From positions 101,864 to 140,986 of the forward strand of contig NZGC01000070.1 of assembly GCA_002689445.1 (NCBI GenBank): a stretch of DNA of 39,123 nucleotides. The letters are read 5' to 3'. This stretch comes from Gammaproteobacteria bacterium. GTDB taxonomy: Bacteria; Pseudomonadota; Gammaproteobacteria; Pseudomonadales; Azotimanducaceae. Within the stretch, counting starts at the first letter, position 1. The number at the start of each line of letters is the position of its first letter. The position numbers and the translations under genes were made by a program. The notes beneath the pieces were generated by a model that saw only the letters and a program-made list of their open reading frames with translations, ran no database searches and was not told where the DNA came from. This document shows, piece by piece, positions 28,022 to 37,693 of this stretch.

Positions 28022-30074
28022 TGCGGTACGTCACATTCCCATTACTCGCCTCAAAGGCGTTGGGCCTGCACAAAGCCAAAAGCTAGAAAAGTTAGGCATC
28101 AGAACGCTTCAGGATTTACTTCTCCATCTACCTCACAGGTTTGAAGACCGAACCAAGATCACGCCGATCTTTGACTTGAAATTGGACCAAGGGGCGGTCA
28201 TCGAGGGTGAAATTATGACGTCTAAAATTCAGTTTGGGCGTCGCCGGAGTCTGCTGGTTACCTTACGCGATCCATCTGGCCAGGTCGGCATTCGGTTTTT
28301 TCACTTTTCAAAGGCCCAACAGACAGCAATCAACCAATTATCAAAAATGAGATGTTTCGGTATTCCCAGGCGAGGCCAAAGTGGGCTCGAGCTGTATCAT
28401 CCGGACTATTCAGATGCCGCTAAAGCAACCTTAGCCTCAACCCTAACGCCTGTGTATCCGGTAACGGAGGGAGTTAGTCAGAATCTGCTTCGACGATTGA
28501 TTCAACAGGCCATGACATTACCAGAGATAAAAGCTGGGCTGCCGACGCTTATTCCTTACAGTCCCTATCCTGACTTAATTCCCTGTATTCAGCATCTGCA
28601 TATGCCTCCCAAGGAAGCTGATACCGAAGCGCTGACGCTCGGGCTCGATCCTCGGCAACGCGTTCTAGCCCTTGAAGAACTCACGGCGCACCAAATTGGT
28701 TTGCTCAGCTTTAAACGTCAACTCAGCTTTCGGGTTGCACCCGCCTTAAAGCCTGACGAAAAACGCATCCGTAATTTTAGTACGCACTTAGGATTTACGT
28801 TGACCGGCGCGCAACAACGAGTCATCGAAGAGATTGCTACAGACCTCGGTCAAAATCATCCGATGTTGAGGTTGATTCAGGGTGACGTGGGTTCAGGAAA
28901 AACCGTAGTTGCCGCCTATGCTGCCCTGATCGCTCTCAGCGCAGGGCACCAAGTTGCGGTGATGGCGCCGACAGAGATACTGGCTGAGCAGCATCTGCAG
29001 ACCTTTACCGCCTGGTTTGCTCCGCTGAGTATCGAGCCGGTTCTGTTGACCGGGAAACTCAATTCACCCACTCGCAAAACGCGCTTAGCGTCCCTGGCAA
29101 CGGGCGAAGCTCAGCTCCTGATTGGCACTCATGCGCTGTTTCAAGATGAAGTCCAATTTCGCGATCTAGGTTTGATCATCATCGATGAACAACATCGATT
29201 CGGGGTCAACCAGCGTATGGCGCTACGAGACAAAGGGCGACGCAGTGACTCAACGCCTCATCAGCTCATCATGACCGCAACCCCGATTCCTCGAACCTTA
29301 ACGATGACGGTTTATGCCAGCATGGATTGTTCGATTATTGATGAGTTACCCCCGGGTCGCCAGAAAATTCAGACCAAGGTCGTTGCCTCGACTCGAAGAA
29401 CCGAGATTATGACCCGACTCGAAATCGCCTGTCGCGATGGGGCGCAAGCCTATTGGGTATGCACTTTGATCGAGACGTCTGAAACGTTAAGGGCACAAGC
29501 AGCAGAGGTTGTGTTATCGGAGCTGCAAGAGCGGTTACCGGCATTGAAAATAGCGATGGTTCACGGCCGAATGCATCAGCGAGAAAAAGCGGAGGTCATG
29601 TCTGATTTTCAAGCCGGCAAAATCCATATCTTGGTCGCCACGACCGTGATTGAAGTCGGCGTTGACGTTCCTAACGCAAGCTTCATGGTCATTGAGAATG
29701 CCGAGCGGTTGGGATTAACGCAATTACACCAGCTGCGGGGTCGAGTCGGCCGCGGTCAACAAGAAAGTTACTGCTTGCTGCTCTATGACCCACCGCTTGG
29801 CAAGCTGAGTAAGCAGCGTCTCGCGGTTCTCCGAGATTCTCAAGACGGCTTTCATATCGCTGAACAGGATTTAGCCATGCGCGGGCCCGGAGACGTTCTT
29901 GGCGAACGTCAATCCGGAGATGTGGTGTTTAAAATTGCTGATCTCAGGAGAGACGAAGACCTTATACCTAAGGCCCATCATCTGGCCCAGACGCTGATTG
30001 CATCCTCAGAGAATCAAGCCGCCGCCCTCATTCGACGCTGGGGCGGTGCCATTGAAGAGTACCAAGAGGCTTAA
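28014..30074 (+). CDS. recG: ATP-dependent DNA helicase RecG
   Basis: RecG remodels stalled replication forks and branched DNA. From the ATG at 28014 it has 686 residues, close to E. coli RecG (693). The N-terminal wedge domain has RLKGVGPAQSQKLEKLGI and an OB-fold stretch. Helicase motifs are I GDVGSGKTVVAAY (about 294-306), Ia MAPTEILAEQH, II IIIDEQHRFGV, III MTATPIPRTLTMTVY, IV AYWVCTLIE, V TTVIEVGVDVPNA and VI QLRGRVGRG. The C-terminal TRG region is present. It overlaps ridA by eight bases and ends with a four-base overlap on the convergent symporter gene. Confidence 0.98.
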   Translation: MTDAVRHIPITRLKGVGPAQSQKLEKLGIRTLQDLLLHLPHRFEDRTKITPIFDLKLDQGAVIEGEIMTSKIQFGRRRSLLVTLRDPSGQVGIRFFHFSKAQQTAINQLSKMRCFGIPRRGQSGLELYHPDYSDAAKATLASTLTPVYPVTEGVSQNLLRRLIQQAMTLPEIKAGLPTLIPYSPYPDLIPCIQHLHMPPKEADTEALTLGLDPRQRVLALEELTAHQIGLLSFKRQLSFRVAPALKPDEKRIRNFSTHLGFTLTGAQQRVIEEIATDLGQNHPMLRLIQGDVGSGKTVVAAYAALIALSAGHQVAVMAPTEILAEQHLQTFTAWFAPLSIEPVLLTGKLNSPTRKTRLASLATGEAQLLIGTHALFQDEVQFRDLGLIIIDEQHRFGVNQRMALRDKGRRSDSTPHQLIMTATPIPRTLTMTVYASMDCSIIDELPPGRQKIQTKVVASTRRTEIMTRLEIACRDGAQAYWVCTLIETSETLRAQAAEVVLSELQERLPALKIAMVHGRMHQREKAEVMSDFQAGKIHILVATTVIEVGVDVPNASFMVIENAERLGLTQLHQLRGRVGRGQQESYCLLLYDPPLGKLSKQRLAVLRDSQDGFHIAEQDLAMRGPGDVLGERQSGDVVFKIADLRRDEDLIPKAHHLAQTLIASSENQAAALIRRWGGAIEEYQEA

Positions 30075-31345
30075 ACTTTGGCGAGGGAGCTTCCTTCTTC
30101 ATTATTGAAGGTTTCCAAATCGAAGGCCTCCTCGGACCGCGCGACGACGCTCGCAACGGTCGCGTCACCCACCACATTAACGACCGTGCGCGACATATCG
30201 AGCAGGCGGTCAACGCCTATAATCAGCGCAATTCCCTCTACGGGAAGCCCGACCTGGGTCAACACCAGCGCCAGAGTGATGAGGCCAACCCCAGGAACGC
30301 CTGCCGTGCCCACCGACGCCAAGGTGGCGGTTAAAATCACCATCAAATAACCCATCAAACCAATGTCCACATTATAAGCTTGCGCTATGAAAACAGTGGC
30401 AACCCCTTGCATGATTGCTGTGCCGTCCATATTGATGGTCGCTCCAAGCGGAATCACAAACCCGCTAACACTTTTTTTAACGCCAATTCGACGTTCAACG
30501 GTCTCGAGGGTTACTGGCAAAGTCGCTCCACTTGAAGCCGTACTAAAACCAAAGGCCATGACTGGCAGCATGCGTTGATAAAAGGTAAACGGGTTAACGC
30601 CCACAACAAACCGCAGCAACAGTGAATAGGTAATCATGAAATGCAATAGCAACACCAACAAAACGCAAAAGAAGTAACCCATCAGATCGCTGATCGCACT
30701 GTATCCCAGCTTCGCAAAGAGCGTCACCATTAAGCAAAAAACGCCCAACGGAGCCACCTGCATCAGCATGAGAACCAACTGCATGATCACTTCATTCCAT
30801 CGTGCCATTGACTGACTGAGATCTTGCCCATGTTTGCCTGACCGGGTCATTGCCACACCCAACAGTAACGCAAAGACAATCACCTGCAGCATGTTGCCTT
30901 CTGCCATGGCTTTTACTGGATTGCTCGGAAAAATATTCACAATGACTTCCGTCAAAGGCGGGCTGTCTTTCGCGGCAAAACTGCTGGTCTCGGCTAAGTT
31001 AATGCCAAGTCCTGGGTTAATCACATTGGCCACACCGAGGGCTAGAATGATCGCCATGGCCGTGGTCAGTAGATACATGGCAACGGTCTTAATGCCGATT
31101 AAGCCCATATTCTGATTACCCGAGAGATTACTGGCCCCACAAACGAGGGAAACAAACACCAGAGGGACAACCAAAAGCTTTAAGGTGGCAATGAAAACCT
31201 GTCCACCGATATCAAATAAACCTGAGACGAAATAGGTTTCGATAACACCCTCTGACGAGGGTTCGAGCCAATGAATCGTCGAACCCAACGCAAATCCTGC
31301 GATCATTGCGATCACGATCGATCGCGTTAATTTGCTCCGATCCAT
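30071..31345 (-). CDS. Dicarboxylate/amino acid:cation symporter (DAACS family)
   Basis: This 424-residue inner-membrane protein belongs to the DAACS family (GltP, GltT, DctA), which imports glutamate, aspartate or C4-dicarboxylates with Na+ or H+. Typical parts are the N-terminal LLVVPLVFVSLVCGASNL, the serine-rich re-entrant loop FSTASSGATLPVTLETVE (about 275-292), NMDGTAIMQGVATVFIAQ, and the second loop VGTAGVPGVG, with IGVDRLLDMSRTVVNVVGD carrying substrate-binding Asp, Arg and Asn residues. The substrate cannot be fixed from these motifs alone. It lies 18 bases after the rubredoxin gene, with AAGGGT as ribosome binding site, so the two are probably cotranscribed. Confidence 0.93.
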   Translation of the reverse strand: MDRSKLTRSIVIAMIAGFALGSTIHWLEPSSEGVIETYFVSGLFDIGGQVFIATLKLLVVPLVFVSLVCGASNLSGNQNMGLIGIKTVAMYLLTTAMAIILALGVANVINPGLGINLAETSSFAAKDSPPLTEVIVNIFPSNPVKAMAEGNMLQVIVFALLLGVAMTRSGKHGQDLSQSMARWNEVIMQLVLMLMQVAPLGVFCLMVTLFAKLGYSAISDLMGYFFCVLLVLLLHFMITYSLLLRFVVGVNPFTFYQRMLPVMAFGFSTASSGATLPVTLETVERRIGVKKSVSGFVIPLGATINMDGTAIMQGVATVFIAQAYNVDIGLMGYLMVILTATLASVGTAGVPGVGLITLALVLTQVGLPVEGIALIIGVDRLLDMSRTVVNVVGDATVASVVARSEEAFDLETFNNEEGSSLAKV

Positions 31346-31363
31346 AGCGTACCCTTGTAGTGT

Positions 31364-31531
31364 TTAATCGATTTCGATCATTTCAAAATCAGCCTTGCCT
31401 ACTCCACACTCTGGACAAACCCAATCTTCTGGGATGTCATCCCACGCCGTACCCGGGGCGATCCCTTCTTCTTCCAAACCTTCGGCTTCGTCGTAAATAA
31501 AACCGCACACAATACATTGCCACTTTTTCAT
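31364..31531 (-). CDS. rubA: Rubredoxin
   Basis: This 55-residue protein carries one iron held by four cysteines, CIVCG (Cys 6 and 9) and CPECG (Cys 39 and 42), and transfers electrons. The sequence also has the family's GFIYDEAEG and [12 protein letters not shown]. Rubredoxins of this type work with alkane hydroxylases or oxidative-stress enzymes, but none is seen here. It is divergent from ubiA, as rubA lies near ubiC-ubiA in Pseudomonas, and is followed at 18 bases by the symporter. The ATG at 31531 lacks a strong ribosome binding site. Confidence 0.95.
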   Translation of the reverse strand: MKKWQCIVCGFIYDEAEGLEEEGIAPGTAWDDIPEDWVCPECGVGKADFEMIEID

Positions 31532-31562
31532 AACATCACATCTATTTAAATTACTCTTTAAG

Positions 31563-31589
31563 TTCTTGGCGAGACACTGGTCCCAAGAA
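31563..31589. repeat. Inverted repeat between rubredoxin and ubiA
   Basis: TTCTTGG (31563-31569) and CCAAGAA (31583-31589) are perfect complements across a 13-base gap. The repeat lies in the centre of the 111-base divergent gap, upstream of a TATACT -10 candidate for ubiA (31604-31609). It could be an operator for one or both genes. It is too far from any stop codon to be a terminator. Confidence 0.4.
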
Positions 31590-31642
31590 CCGCTCTTGCG
31601 CAGTATACTACCGTATTCGAAACCAAAACTGCATCGTAACGC

Positions 31643-32527
31643 ATGAATCGAGCGCTAGATTACTTTCGTGACCCTAGAACCCAAGCGCTTCTACAAGTTG
31701 CGCGTTTGGACAAACCTGTTGGCACCCTGCTGTTACTCTGGCCGACGCTGTCGGCATTGTGGATAGCCAGCGACGGCTGGCCAGGATGGCACCTTTTCTT
31801 GGTGTTTGTCCTGGGCACCTTTTTAACCCGATCAGCAGGCTGTGTGGTCAACGATATTTCTGACCGGTCCTTTGATGGGCATGTGAAACGTACCGTAAAT
31901 CGCCCACTTGCGACGGGGGCTCTGACGGTAAAAGCCGCGGTCATCTGGATGGGAGTTTTGCTCACCGGCGCCCTGTTGCTCGTGCTGACTACCAACGTGC
32001 CGACGATTATCTTGGCCGGTATCAGTGCCCTGATTGCCGGGTTGTACCCGCTCATGAAACGGATTACCCATCTTCCCCAGGTGGTATTGGGGGTCGCGTT
32101 CTCTTTTGGGATTCCTATGGCTTTTACGGCGGCCTTGGGCGAAGTTCCCCCAGCCGCTGGATTGTTATTTTGTGCCAATCTAGTGTGGGTTATCGCCTAT
32201 GACACCGAGTACGCCATGGTTGATCGGGATGATGATCTCAAGATTGGCATTAAATCAACGGCGATCTTGTTCGGTGAACTGGATCGTTTAATCATCGGCA
32301 TTTTACAAGCAATGCTGTTGATTCTCTTGTGGCAACTGGGGAAACAGCTTGACTATGGCCATCTTTACACCGTGTTTTTAATTGCCATTAGCGCTTTGTG
32401 TATTCAGCAACAATGGCTAATTCGACATCGCCACCGTGACCTGTGTTTTAGCGCGTTTAAGAATAACCAGTTTTTGGGTCTGCTATTATTCAGTGCCATC
32501 TTTATCGAGGTATCCGTCTTGTCATGA
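31643..32527 (+). CDS. ubiA: 4-hydroxybenzoate octaprenyltransferase
   Basis: UbiA attaches the polyprenyl tail to 4-hydroxybenzoate, the first membrane step of ubiquinone synthesis. The 294 residues form about eight or nine membrane helices. The first prenyl-diphosphate/Mg2+ motif is [20 protein letters not shown] (about 71-90) and the second is [20 protein letters not shown] (about 190-209). The N-terminal [20 protein letters not shown] is typical. The supply gene ubiC, which precedes ubiA in most gammaproteobacteria, is absent from this locus. The stop overlaps the dctQ ATG as ATGA. Confidence 0.97.
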   Translation: MNRALDYFRDPRTQALLQVARLDKPVGTLLLLWPTLSALWIASDGWPGWHLFLVFVLGTFLTRSAGCVVNDISDRSFDGHVKRTVNRPLATGALTVKAAVIWMGVLLTGALLLVLTTNVPTIILAGISALIAGLYPLMKRITHLPQVVLGVAFSFGIPMAFTAALGEVPPAAGLLFCANLVWVIAYDTEYAMVDRDDDLKIGIKSTAILFGELDRLIIGILQAMLLILLWQLGKQLDYGHLYTVFLIAISALCIQQQWLIRHRHRDLCFSAFKNNQFLGLLLFSAIFIEVSVLS

Positions 32528-33021
32528 ATCGTGTTGCAGCTGGGTTAGACAAGATCTCGAACGCCCTTGGGCAGTGGATTGGGTGGCTTATTTTTATCAT
32601 GATGCTCACCACCGCCGTTATCGTCGTGATGCGATATTTTTTGAATCTTGGTTCAATTCCATTACAAGAGACGGTGCTCTATCTTCACGGAACTGCGCTC
32701 ATGCTCGGTATGGGCTATACCTTAAAAACCGACGGCCATGTGCGGGTTGATGTGTTACATCGCCGTTTAACCCCTCGACAAAAAATCTGGGTAGACCTCG
32801 TAGGTTTTGGTGTCTTTCTCCTACCTTTTAGCGTTTTTTTGCTGGTGACCAGTCTGCCTTACGTCACTTTTTCGTGGTCCGTGTTGGAAGCTTCAGGGGC
32901 ACCCGGCGGGCTTCCCGGAGTTTTTCTTCTTAAAACCCTCATTCCAGTCATGGCGGTTCTATTGTTGTTGCAAGGTCTGTCCGAATCGCTCAAAGCGCTG
33001 TGCCGCTTGAGGCAACGCTGA
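32524..33021 (+). CDS. dctQ: TRAP transporter small permease subunit (DctQ family)
   Basis: This 165-residue membrane protein is the four-helix small subunit of a tripartite ATP-independent periplasmic transporter. Hydrophobic segments are at about 20-38, 50-68, 90-112 and 132-152. The conserved stretches MMLTTAVIVVMRYF, then LQETVLYLHGTALMLGMGYT and DGHVRVDVLHRR, are family hallmarks. The ATG is in the ubiA stop, so it may be translated by coupling with ubiA, and its TGA overlaps the dctM ATG (TGATG at 33019-33023). The companion binding protein is in the opposite-strand gene at 34382-35488. Confidence 0.93.
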   Translation: MNRVAAGLDKISNALGQWIGWLIFIMMLTTAVIVVMRYFLNLGSIPLQETVLYLHGTALMLGMGYTLKTDGHVRVDVLHRRLTPRQKIWVDLVGFGVFLLPFSVFLLVTSLPYVTFSWSVLEASGAPGGLPGVFLLKTLIPVMAVLLLLQGLSESLKALCRLRQR

Positions 33022-34385
33022 TGGATTACGCTGCATTGCTGATGTTCCTCGCCGTCTTTATCTTTTTATTGCTGGGTTACCCAGTCGCCCTGACCTTAGC
33101 AGGGACCTCGCTGATCGCCGCCGGCTTTGGTGTCCTCTTTGGGTTCTTTGATGCCGCTTTTCTCTATGCCTTGCCCAGCCGGTTGTACGGCATCATGACC
33201 AATCAAACCCTCATCGCAGTCCCATTGTTTGTGCTTATGGGCGTTATCCTTGAGCGCTCCCGCATAGCGGAGGACTTGTTAGATGCGATGACTCGGGCTT
33301 TCGGCCGGGTGCCTGGAGGCCTCGGTCTGGCGGTTTGCCTCGTTGGGATGATGATGGCTGCCAGTACCGGTATCGTGGGTGCGACGGTGGTAACCATGGG
33401 GCTAATGGCCTTGCCCACTATGCTTAAGGCTGGCTATCACCCAGCCCTTGCCACCGGTACCATCTGCGCAACCGGGACCCTCGGGCAAATTATTCCGCCA
33501 TCGATCGCCTTAGTGCTGCTTGGCGATGTCATCGCCAGCGGTTATCAACAAGCCCAGCTGAGTCTCGGGATTTTCAACCCAAAATCGATATCCGTTGGCG
33601 ACTTATTTGCCGGGGCAATATTCCCCGGTCTGCTGCTGGTCGCGCTTTACAGTCTTTACATCTTAGGCATCGGTCTGCTGCGGCCCAGTTTAGCGCCATC
33701 GGCGGACCTTCCTCGGGTGCCGGTCAAACAATTACTGAGTAGTGCGGTGCCACCGCTGCTCCTGATTGGGCTCGTGCTTGGAGCGATCATCGTTGGCGCG
33801 GCGACGCCAACAGAGGCCGCGGGGGTAGGCGCCCTGGGCGCCCTCATACTGTCGGTACTACGCAAATCTTTAAACCGTAACGCGCTCCAAGTGGCTCTGG
33901 TGTCAACGACCACCACCACTTGCATGGTCTTTTTTATTTTGATCGGGGCGTCCCTATTTTCTCTAGTGTTTCGGGGGTTAGGTGGCGATGAGGTGGTCGC
34001 CCATTTGTTCGATCAAATGCCCGGCGGCGTTTTCGGCGCCATGATGATCGTCATGGTCGTTATTTTTTTACTCGGGTTCATCCTCGACTTTATCGAAATC
34101 ACCTTTGTAGTGGTGCCGATTGTTGGCCCAATTTTGATGGCAATGGGGGTTGATCCCATTTGGCTTGGGATCATGATCGCCGTTAACCTGCAAACGTCTT
34201 TTCTGACACCGCCCTTTGGTTTTGCGCTGTTTTATCTGAGGGGCGTCGCAAAAGATACCATTCAAACCGTGGATCTCTATCGAGGTGTTATACCCTTTAT
34301 CCTCATTCAGATCGCGTTGCTGATTATCCTCGCTTGGCAGCCCGAAATCGCTACCTGGTTACCCCATAAAATCTACGGCTCTTAG
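33021..34385 (+). CDS. dctM: TRAP transporter large permease subunit (DctM family)
   Basis: This 454-residue protein is the large channel-forming subunit, in the ion transporter superfamily, with about 12 membrane helices. Landmarks are FLLLGYPVALTLAGTSLI, then QTLIAVPLFVLMGVILERS, the conserved loop STGIVGATVVTMGLMALP, ATGTLGQIIPPSIALVLLGD, and TPTEAAGVGALGAL; the final segment contains QTSFLTPPFGFALFYLRG. I chose the ATG at 33021 because it shares a base with the dctQ stop; a start at 33000 would add seven unconserved residues. Import would be driven by a Na+ or H+ gradient. It ends with a four-base overlap on dctP. Confidence 0.96.
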   Translation: MDYAALLMFLAVFIFLLLGYPVALTLAGTSLIAAGFGVLFGFFDAAFLYALPSRLYGIMTNQTLIAVPLFVLMGVILERSRIAEDLLDAMTRAFGRVPGGLGLAVCLVGMMMAASTGIVGATVVTMGLMALPTMLKAGYHPALATGTICATGTLGQIIPPSIALVLLGDVIASGYQQAQLSLGIFNPKSISVGDLFAGAIFPGLLLVALYSLYILGIGLLRPSLAPSADLPRVPVKQLLSSAVPPLLLIGLVLGAIIVGAATPTEAAGVGALGALILSVLRKSLNRNALQVALVSTTTTTCMVFFILIGASLFSLVFRGLGGDEVVAHLFDQMPGGVFGAMMIVMVVIFLLGFILDFIEITFVVVPIVGPILMAMGVDPIWLGIMIAVNLQTSFLTPPFGFALFYLRGVAKDTIQTVDLYRGVIPFILIQIALLIILAWQPEIATWLPHKIYGS

Positions 34386-35488
34386 TCTTTAAGATCGGCT
34401 CGGACATTAAGAAATGCTCGTTCCGAAAGCTCACTGTAGTTCATCACACCCTGGCGGTATGCGGTGTACGATTCGTAGATTCGTAGGCTTAATGGATCAT
34501 CGCCCACCAACTTTTTAACTCGCTCATCAGAAATTTGTTTCAGCTTAGCCAGCACATCATCGGGTAGTCGCCTCACTTCAACGCCATGCACCTCAACCAA
34601 TTCAGTCAAGGCGCGATTATTCCTTGCGGTATATTCCGACAAAACATCATTGTTGACGGCTTCAGCGGCCGTCCTAAGCATGACTTGGAGATCTTTTGGC
34701 AGGGAGGCGAAGGCCTCTTGGTTGATAATCATCTCGAGATTGGGCCCCGGTTCCTGCCAGCCGGGATAGTAGTAATATCGCGCGACCTGATGAAAACCCA
34801 GCACCAAATCGTTAAACGGCCCAACCCATTCCGCCGCATCAATCACACCCGTCTGTAAACTGGTAAAAATTTCTCCTCCGGGGATGTTCACCGCGGTGCC
34901 ACCAGCCGCTTCGAAGACTTCTCCGCCCAAACCTGGAATGCGCATTTTAACCCCTTGTAAATCCGCTAGACCTTTGATTTCTTTGTTAAACCAACCGGCC
35001 ATCTGTACCCCAGTGTTGCCACCAACCATCGGCACTAAGTTGTACCGGGCATACAGTTCTTCCCACAGGGCCATCCCGCCACCATGCATTAACCAGCCAT
35101 TCATTTCTTGGGCAGATAACCCAAAGGGGACCGCCGTAAAAAACTGTGCGGAGGGTACGCTACCTCTCCAATAATAGGCCGCACCATGACCCATTTGCAC
35201 CGTGCCGCTGGACACAGCTTCGAAGGTCTCTAAAGCCGGCACAACTTCTCCGGCACCATAAACCGTAATATCCAAGCGGCCATTGCTCATGGCGCGAACT
35301 CGATCAGCAATCCGTTCTGGTGCCATTCCCATCCCTGGGAAATTCTTTGGCCAAGTGGTCACCATTCGCCACCGATAGATCTGTGCTGGATCGGCAACCG
35401 TCTCAGCCCCAACGGTATCGTTTTCTGTCGCACCACACCCCGAAAGCAATAATGCAATCGTTAATAACCCTACTATTTGTTTACTCAT
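34382..35488 (-). CDS. dctP: TRAP transporter solute-binding lipoprotein (DctP family, TakP-like)
   Basis: This 368-residue protein binds the solute for the DctQM permease. A lipoprotein signal ends in the lipobox LLSGC, so it is probably anchored to a membrane rather than freely periplasmic. Family parts are WRMVTTWPKNFPGMG at the start of the mature domain, GNTGVQMAGWFNKEIKGL, and the conserved carboxylate-binding Arg in GVKMRIPGLGGEVF. PGGEIFTSLQTGVIDAAEWV is like the alpha-keto-acid binding protein TakP, which suggests a keto acid or other carboxylate. The ATG at 35488 or GTG at 35491 are both possible. It follows uvrD by 12 bases and opposes dctQM. Confidence 0.92.
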   Translation of the reverse strand: MSKQIVGLLTIALLLSGCGATENDTVGAETVADPAQIYRWRMVTTWPKNFPGMGMAPERIADRVRAMSNGRLDITVYGAGEVVPALETFEAVSSGTVQMGHGAAYYWRGSVPSAQFFTAVPFGLSAQEMNGWLMHGGGMALWEELYARYNLVPMVGGNTGVQMAGWFNKEIKGLADLQGVKMRIPGLGGEVFEAAGGTAVNIPGGEIFTSLQTGVIDAAEWVGPFNDLVLGFHQVARYYYYPGWQEPGPNLEMIINQEAFASLPKDLQVMLRTAAEAVNNDVLSEYTARNNRALTELVEVHGVEVRRLPDDVLAKLKQISDERVKKLVGDDPLSLRIYESYTAYRQGVMNYSELSERAFLNVRADLKD

Positions 35489-35500
35489 CACCCTTCACCA

Positions 35501-37693
35501 TTACACTGCTTCTAACTTCGCAAATGCCAACATCAGCCACTTTGTGCCGACGTCATCAAATTTCACTTGAACCCTAGCCTGTTGTCCATGTCCCTCATAA
35601 TTCGTGATCCAGCCCTCGCCAAACTTGTTATGCATCACTTTTTGACCTAATTCAAACTGAGTCCCAGAAACCTCTTTGGCAACCCGTGATACTTGATGGC
35701 TAGTTTGGTAAGCCGGGCGCACAATTTGCGTTTGGGGACGAACTTCTTGGATCAGCTCAGGCGGAATTTCTTGTACAAATCGGCTGACCCGATTATAGCG
35801 ATCTGTGCCGTTCAGTCGTCTGGTTTCTGCATAAGTCAGAAATAATTTTTGCATCGCTCGGGTAACGCCGACATAACAGAGTCGGCGCTCCTCGGCCATT
35901 CGCCCGGGTTCTTCCACCGACATTTGATGAGGGAAAAGTCCTTCTTCCAAGCCCGCAAGAAACACCACCGGAAATTCCAAACCTTTCGCGCTGTGCATGG
36001 TCATCATCTGCACACTGTCTTGGTTGATGTCACCTTGGCCCTCTCCCGCTTCTAACGACGCGTGACTCAAAAACTCGTCCAAGAGGGTCATATCAGCTTG
36101 AACCGTTTCATCAAACAGCGGCACATCATCTGGATCAAAAGTTTGAGCGGCGGTCACCAGTTCCTCAAGATTTTCGAGCCGAGCCTGTCCCTTTTCTCCG
36201 CCTTCTTTTTCATAAAATTGTTTGAGGCCAGAGCTCTCGACCACTTCTCTCACCAAGTGGGCCAGGTCCATATCCTCGGTAGCGGCATCAAGGGTATCAA
36301 TCAGGTCTATAAACCCTGAAATTGCCGTTTTCGCTCGTACGGTCAACCCCGCACTTGCAACCAAGTGATGCGCTGCTTGCCACATGGAAACATTGTCGGC
36401 TCTTGCCGTTTCCCGAATGATCTGAACCGATTTGTCACCAATACCTCTCGGGGGCAAGTTCACCACGCGCTCAAAGGCCGCATCACTGTGTCGCTGACTG
36501 AGGATCTTGAGATAGGCCAGCGCGGAACGAATTTCGGCTCGTTCAAAAAAACGCTGACCGCCATAAATTCGATAAGGTAACTGAGATCGCAGCAATGCTT
36601 CTTCAAGAACTCGGGATTGAGCATTAGAGCGATATAAAATTGCACATTCTCGAAAGGCTCGACCTTCATCGGCATACTGTTTGACTCGATCGACAATGTA
36701 TCGAGCTTCATCGATCTCGTTATAAGCAGCATAAAGCGTAACCGGTTCACCTTCGCCGAGCTCGGTCCAAAGTGCCTTACCGAGCCGATCATCGTTGTGC
36801 TCAATGAGCGCATTCGCAGCACCCAGTATGGTTCCTGTTGACCGGTAATTTTGCTCCAACCGGTAGGTCACTGATTGCGGGTAGTCGTGTTGGAAGCGTT
36901 GAATATTCTCGATTTTAGCGCCCCGCCAGCCATAGATGGACTGGTCATCATCACCCACGACCATTAGCTTGTTGTCGTTACCCGTTAGCACCCGTAGCCA
37001 GGCGTATTGGATGGCGTTAGTGTCCTGGAACTCATCAACCAGAATTGCCTTAAAACGGTCCTGATAATGAGCCAATAAGGACTGATTATTGAGTAGCGTC
37101 TCATGAGTCCGCAGCAACAGCTCAGCAAAATCGACCATCCCGCCTCGCTCACAGGCTTCTTCATAGGCCCGGTAGATGCCTAAGTGTGTTTGAACAAATA
37201 AGTCACCTTCATCTTGAATATGATTCGGCCTAAGCCCCTCATCTTTTTGTGCGTTAATCCACCAGACGGCCTGTTTTGCCGGCCATTTTTTGTCATCAAT
37301 AGCCAGGTTGTTTAAGACTCTTTTGACCAACCTCAGCTGATCGTCAGCATCGATGATTTGAAAATTTTGCGCCAGCTTGGCATCCATCCAGTGCGCCCGC
37401 AAAAACCGATGAGCCAAACTGTGAAACGTACCGACCCACATGCCTCTAAGCGGCATCGAAAGATGCTCTTCGATCCTCGCTCGCATTTCTGCTGCTGCTT
37501 TATTGGTGAAGGTCACCGCTAAGATACCAAACGGCGATAAACCCTCGGTTTGAACAAGCCAAGCAACTCGCTGAGTCAGCACGCGGGTTTTACCGCTACC
37601 GGCACCCGCTAAAACCAGGGCGCTACCTTTTGGCGCAGTCACTGCCGATCGCTGTTCACGATTCAGTGCTTCTAGAATTTCAGTGACATCCAT
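35501..37693 (-). CDS. uvrD: DNA helicase II UvrD
   Basis: UvrD is a superfamily 1 3'-5' helicase acting in nucleotide-excision and mismatch repair. The 730 residues match E. coli UvrD (720). The N terminus MDVTEILEALNREQRSAV aligns with E. coli. Motifs are I GAGSGKT (30-36), II ILVDEFQDTN near 220, III VGDDDQSIYGWRGA, IV RLEQNYRSTGTIL, V MTMHSAKGLEFPVVFLAGLE and VI YVGVTRAMQKL. The C-terminal Tudor-like domain (FGEGWITNYEGHGQQARVQV) separates it from Rep. AAGGA precedes the ATG at 37693. No LexA box is convincing upstream. Confidence 0.97.
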   Translation of the reverse strand: MDVTEILEALNREQRSAVTAPKGSALVLAGAGSGKTRVLTQRVAWLVQTEGLSPFGILAVTFTNKAAAEMRARIEEHLSMPLRGMWVGTFHSLAHRFLRAHWMDAKLAQNFQIIDADDQLRLVKRVLNNLAIDDKKWPAKQAVWWINAQKDEGLRPNHIQDEGDLFVQTHLGIYRAYEEACERGGMVDFAELLLRTHETLLNNQSLLAHYQDRFKAILVDEFQDTNAIQYAWLRVLTGNDNKLMVVGDDDQSIYGWRGAKIENIQRFQHDYPQSVTYRLEQNYRSTGTILGAANALIEHNDDRLGKALWTELGEGEPVTLYAAYNEIDEARYIVDRVKQYADEGRAFRECAILYRSNAQSRVLEEALLRSQLPYRIYGGQRFFERAEIRSALAYLKILSQRHSDAAFERVVNLPPRGIGDKSVQIIRETARADNVSMWQAAHHLVASAGLTVRAKTAISGFIDLIDTLDAATEDMDLAHLVREVVESSGLKQFYEKEGGEKGQARLENLEELVTAAQTFDPDDVPLFDETVQADMTLLDEFLSHASLEAGEGQGDINQDSVQMMTMHSAKGLEFPVVFLAGLEEGLFPHQMSVEEPGRMAEERRLCYVGVTRAMQKLFLTYAETRRLNGTDRYNRVSRFVQEIPPELIQEVRPQTQIVRPAYQTSHQVSRVAKEVSGTQFELGQKVMHNKFGEGWITNYEGHGQQARVQVKFDDVGTKWLMLAFAKLEAV

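Noticed and set aside
31660-32178. 172-residue minus-strand frame inside ubiA
   Set aside because: It mirrors the codon pattern of ubiA, whose motifs are unmistakable.
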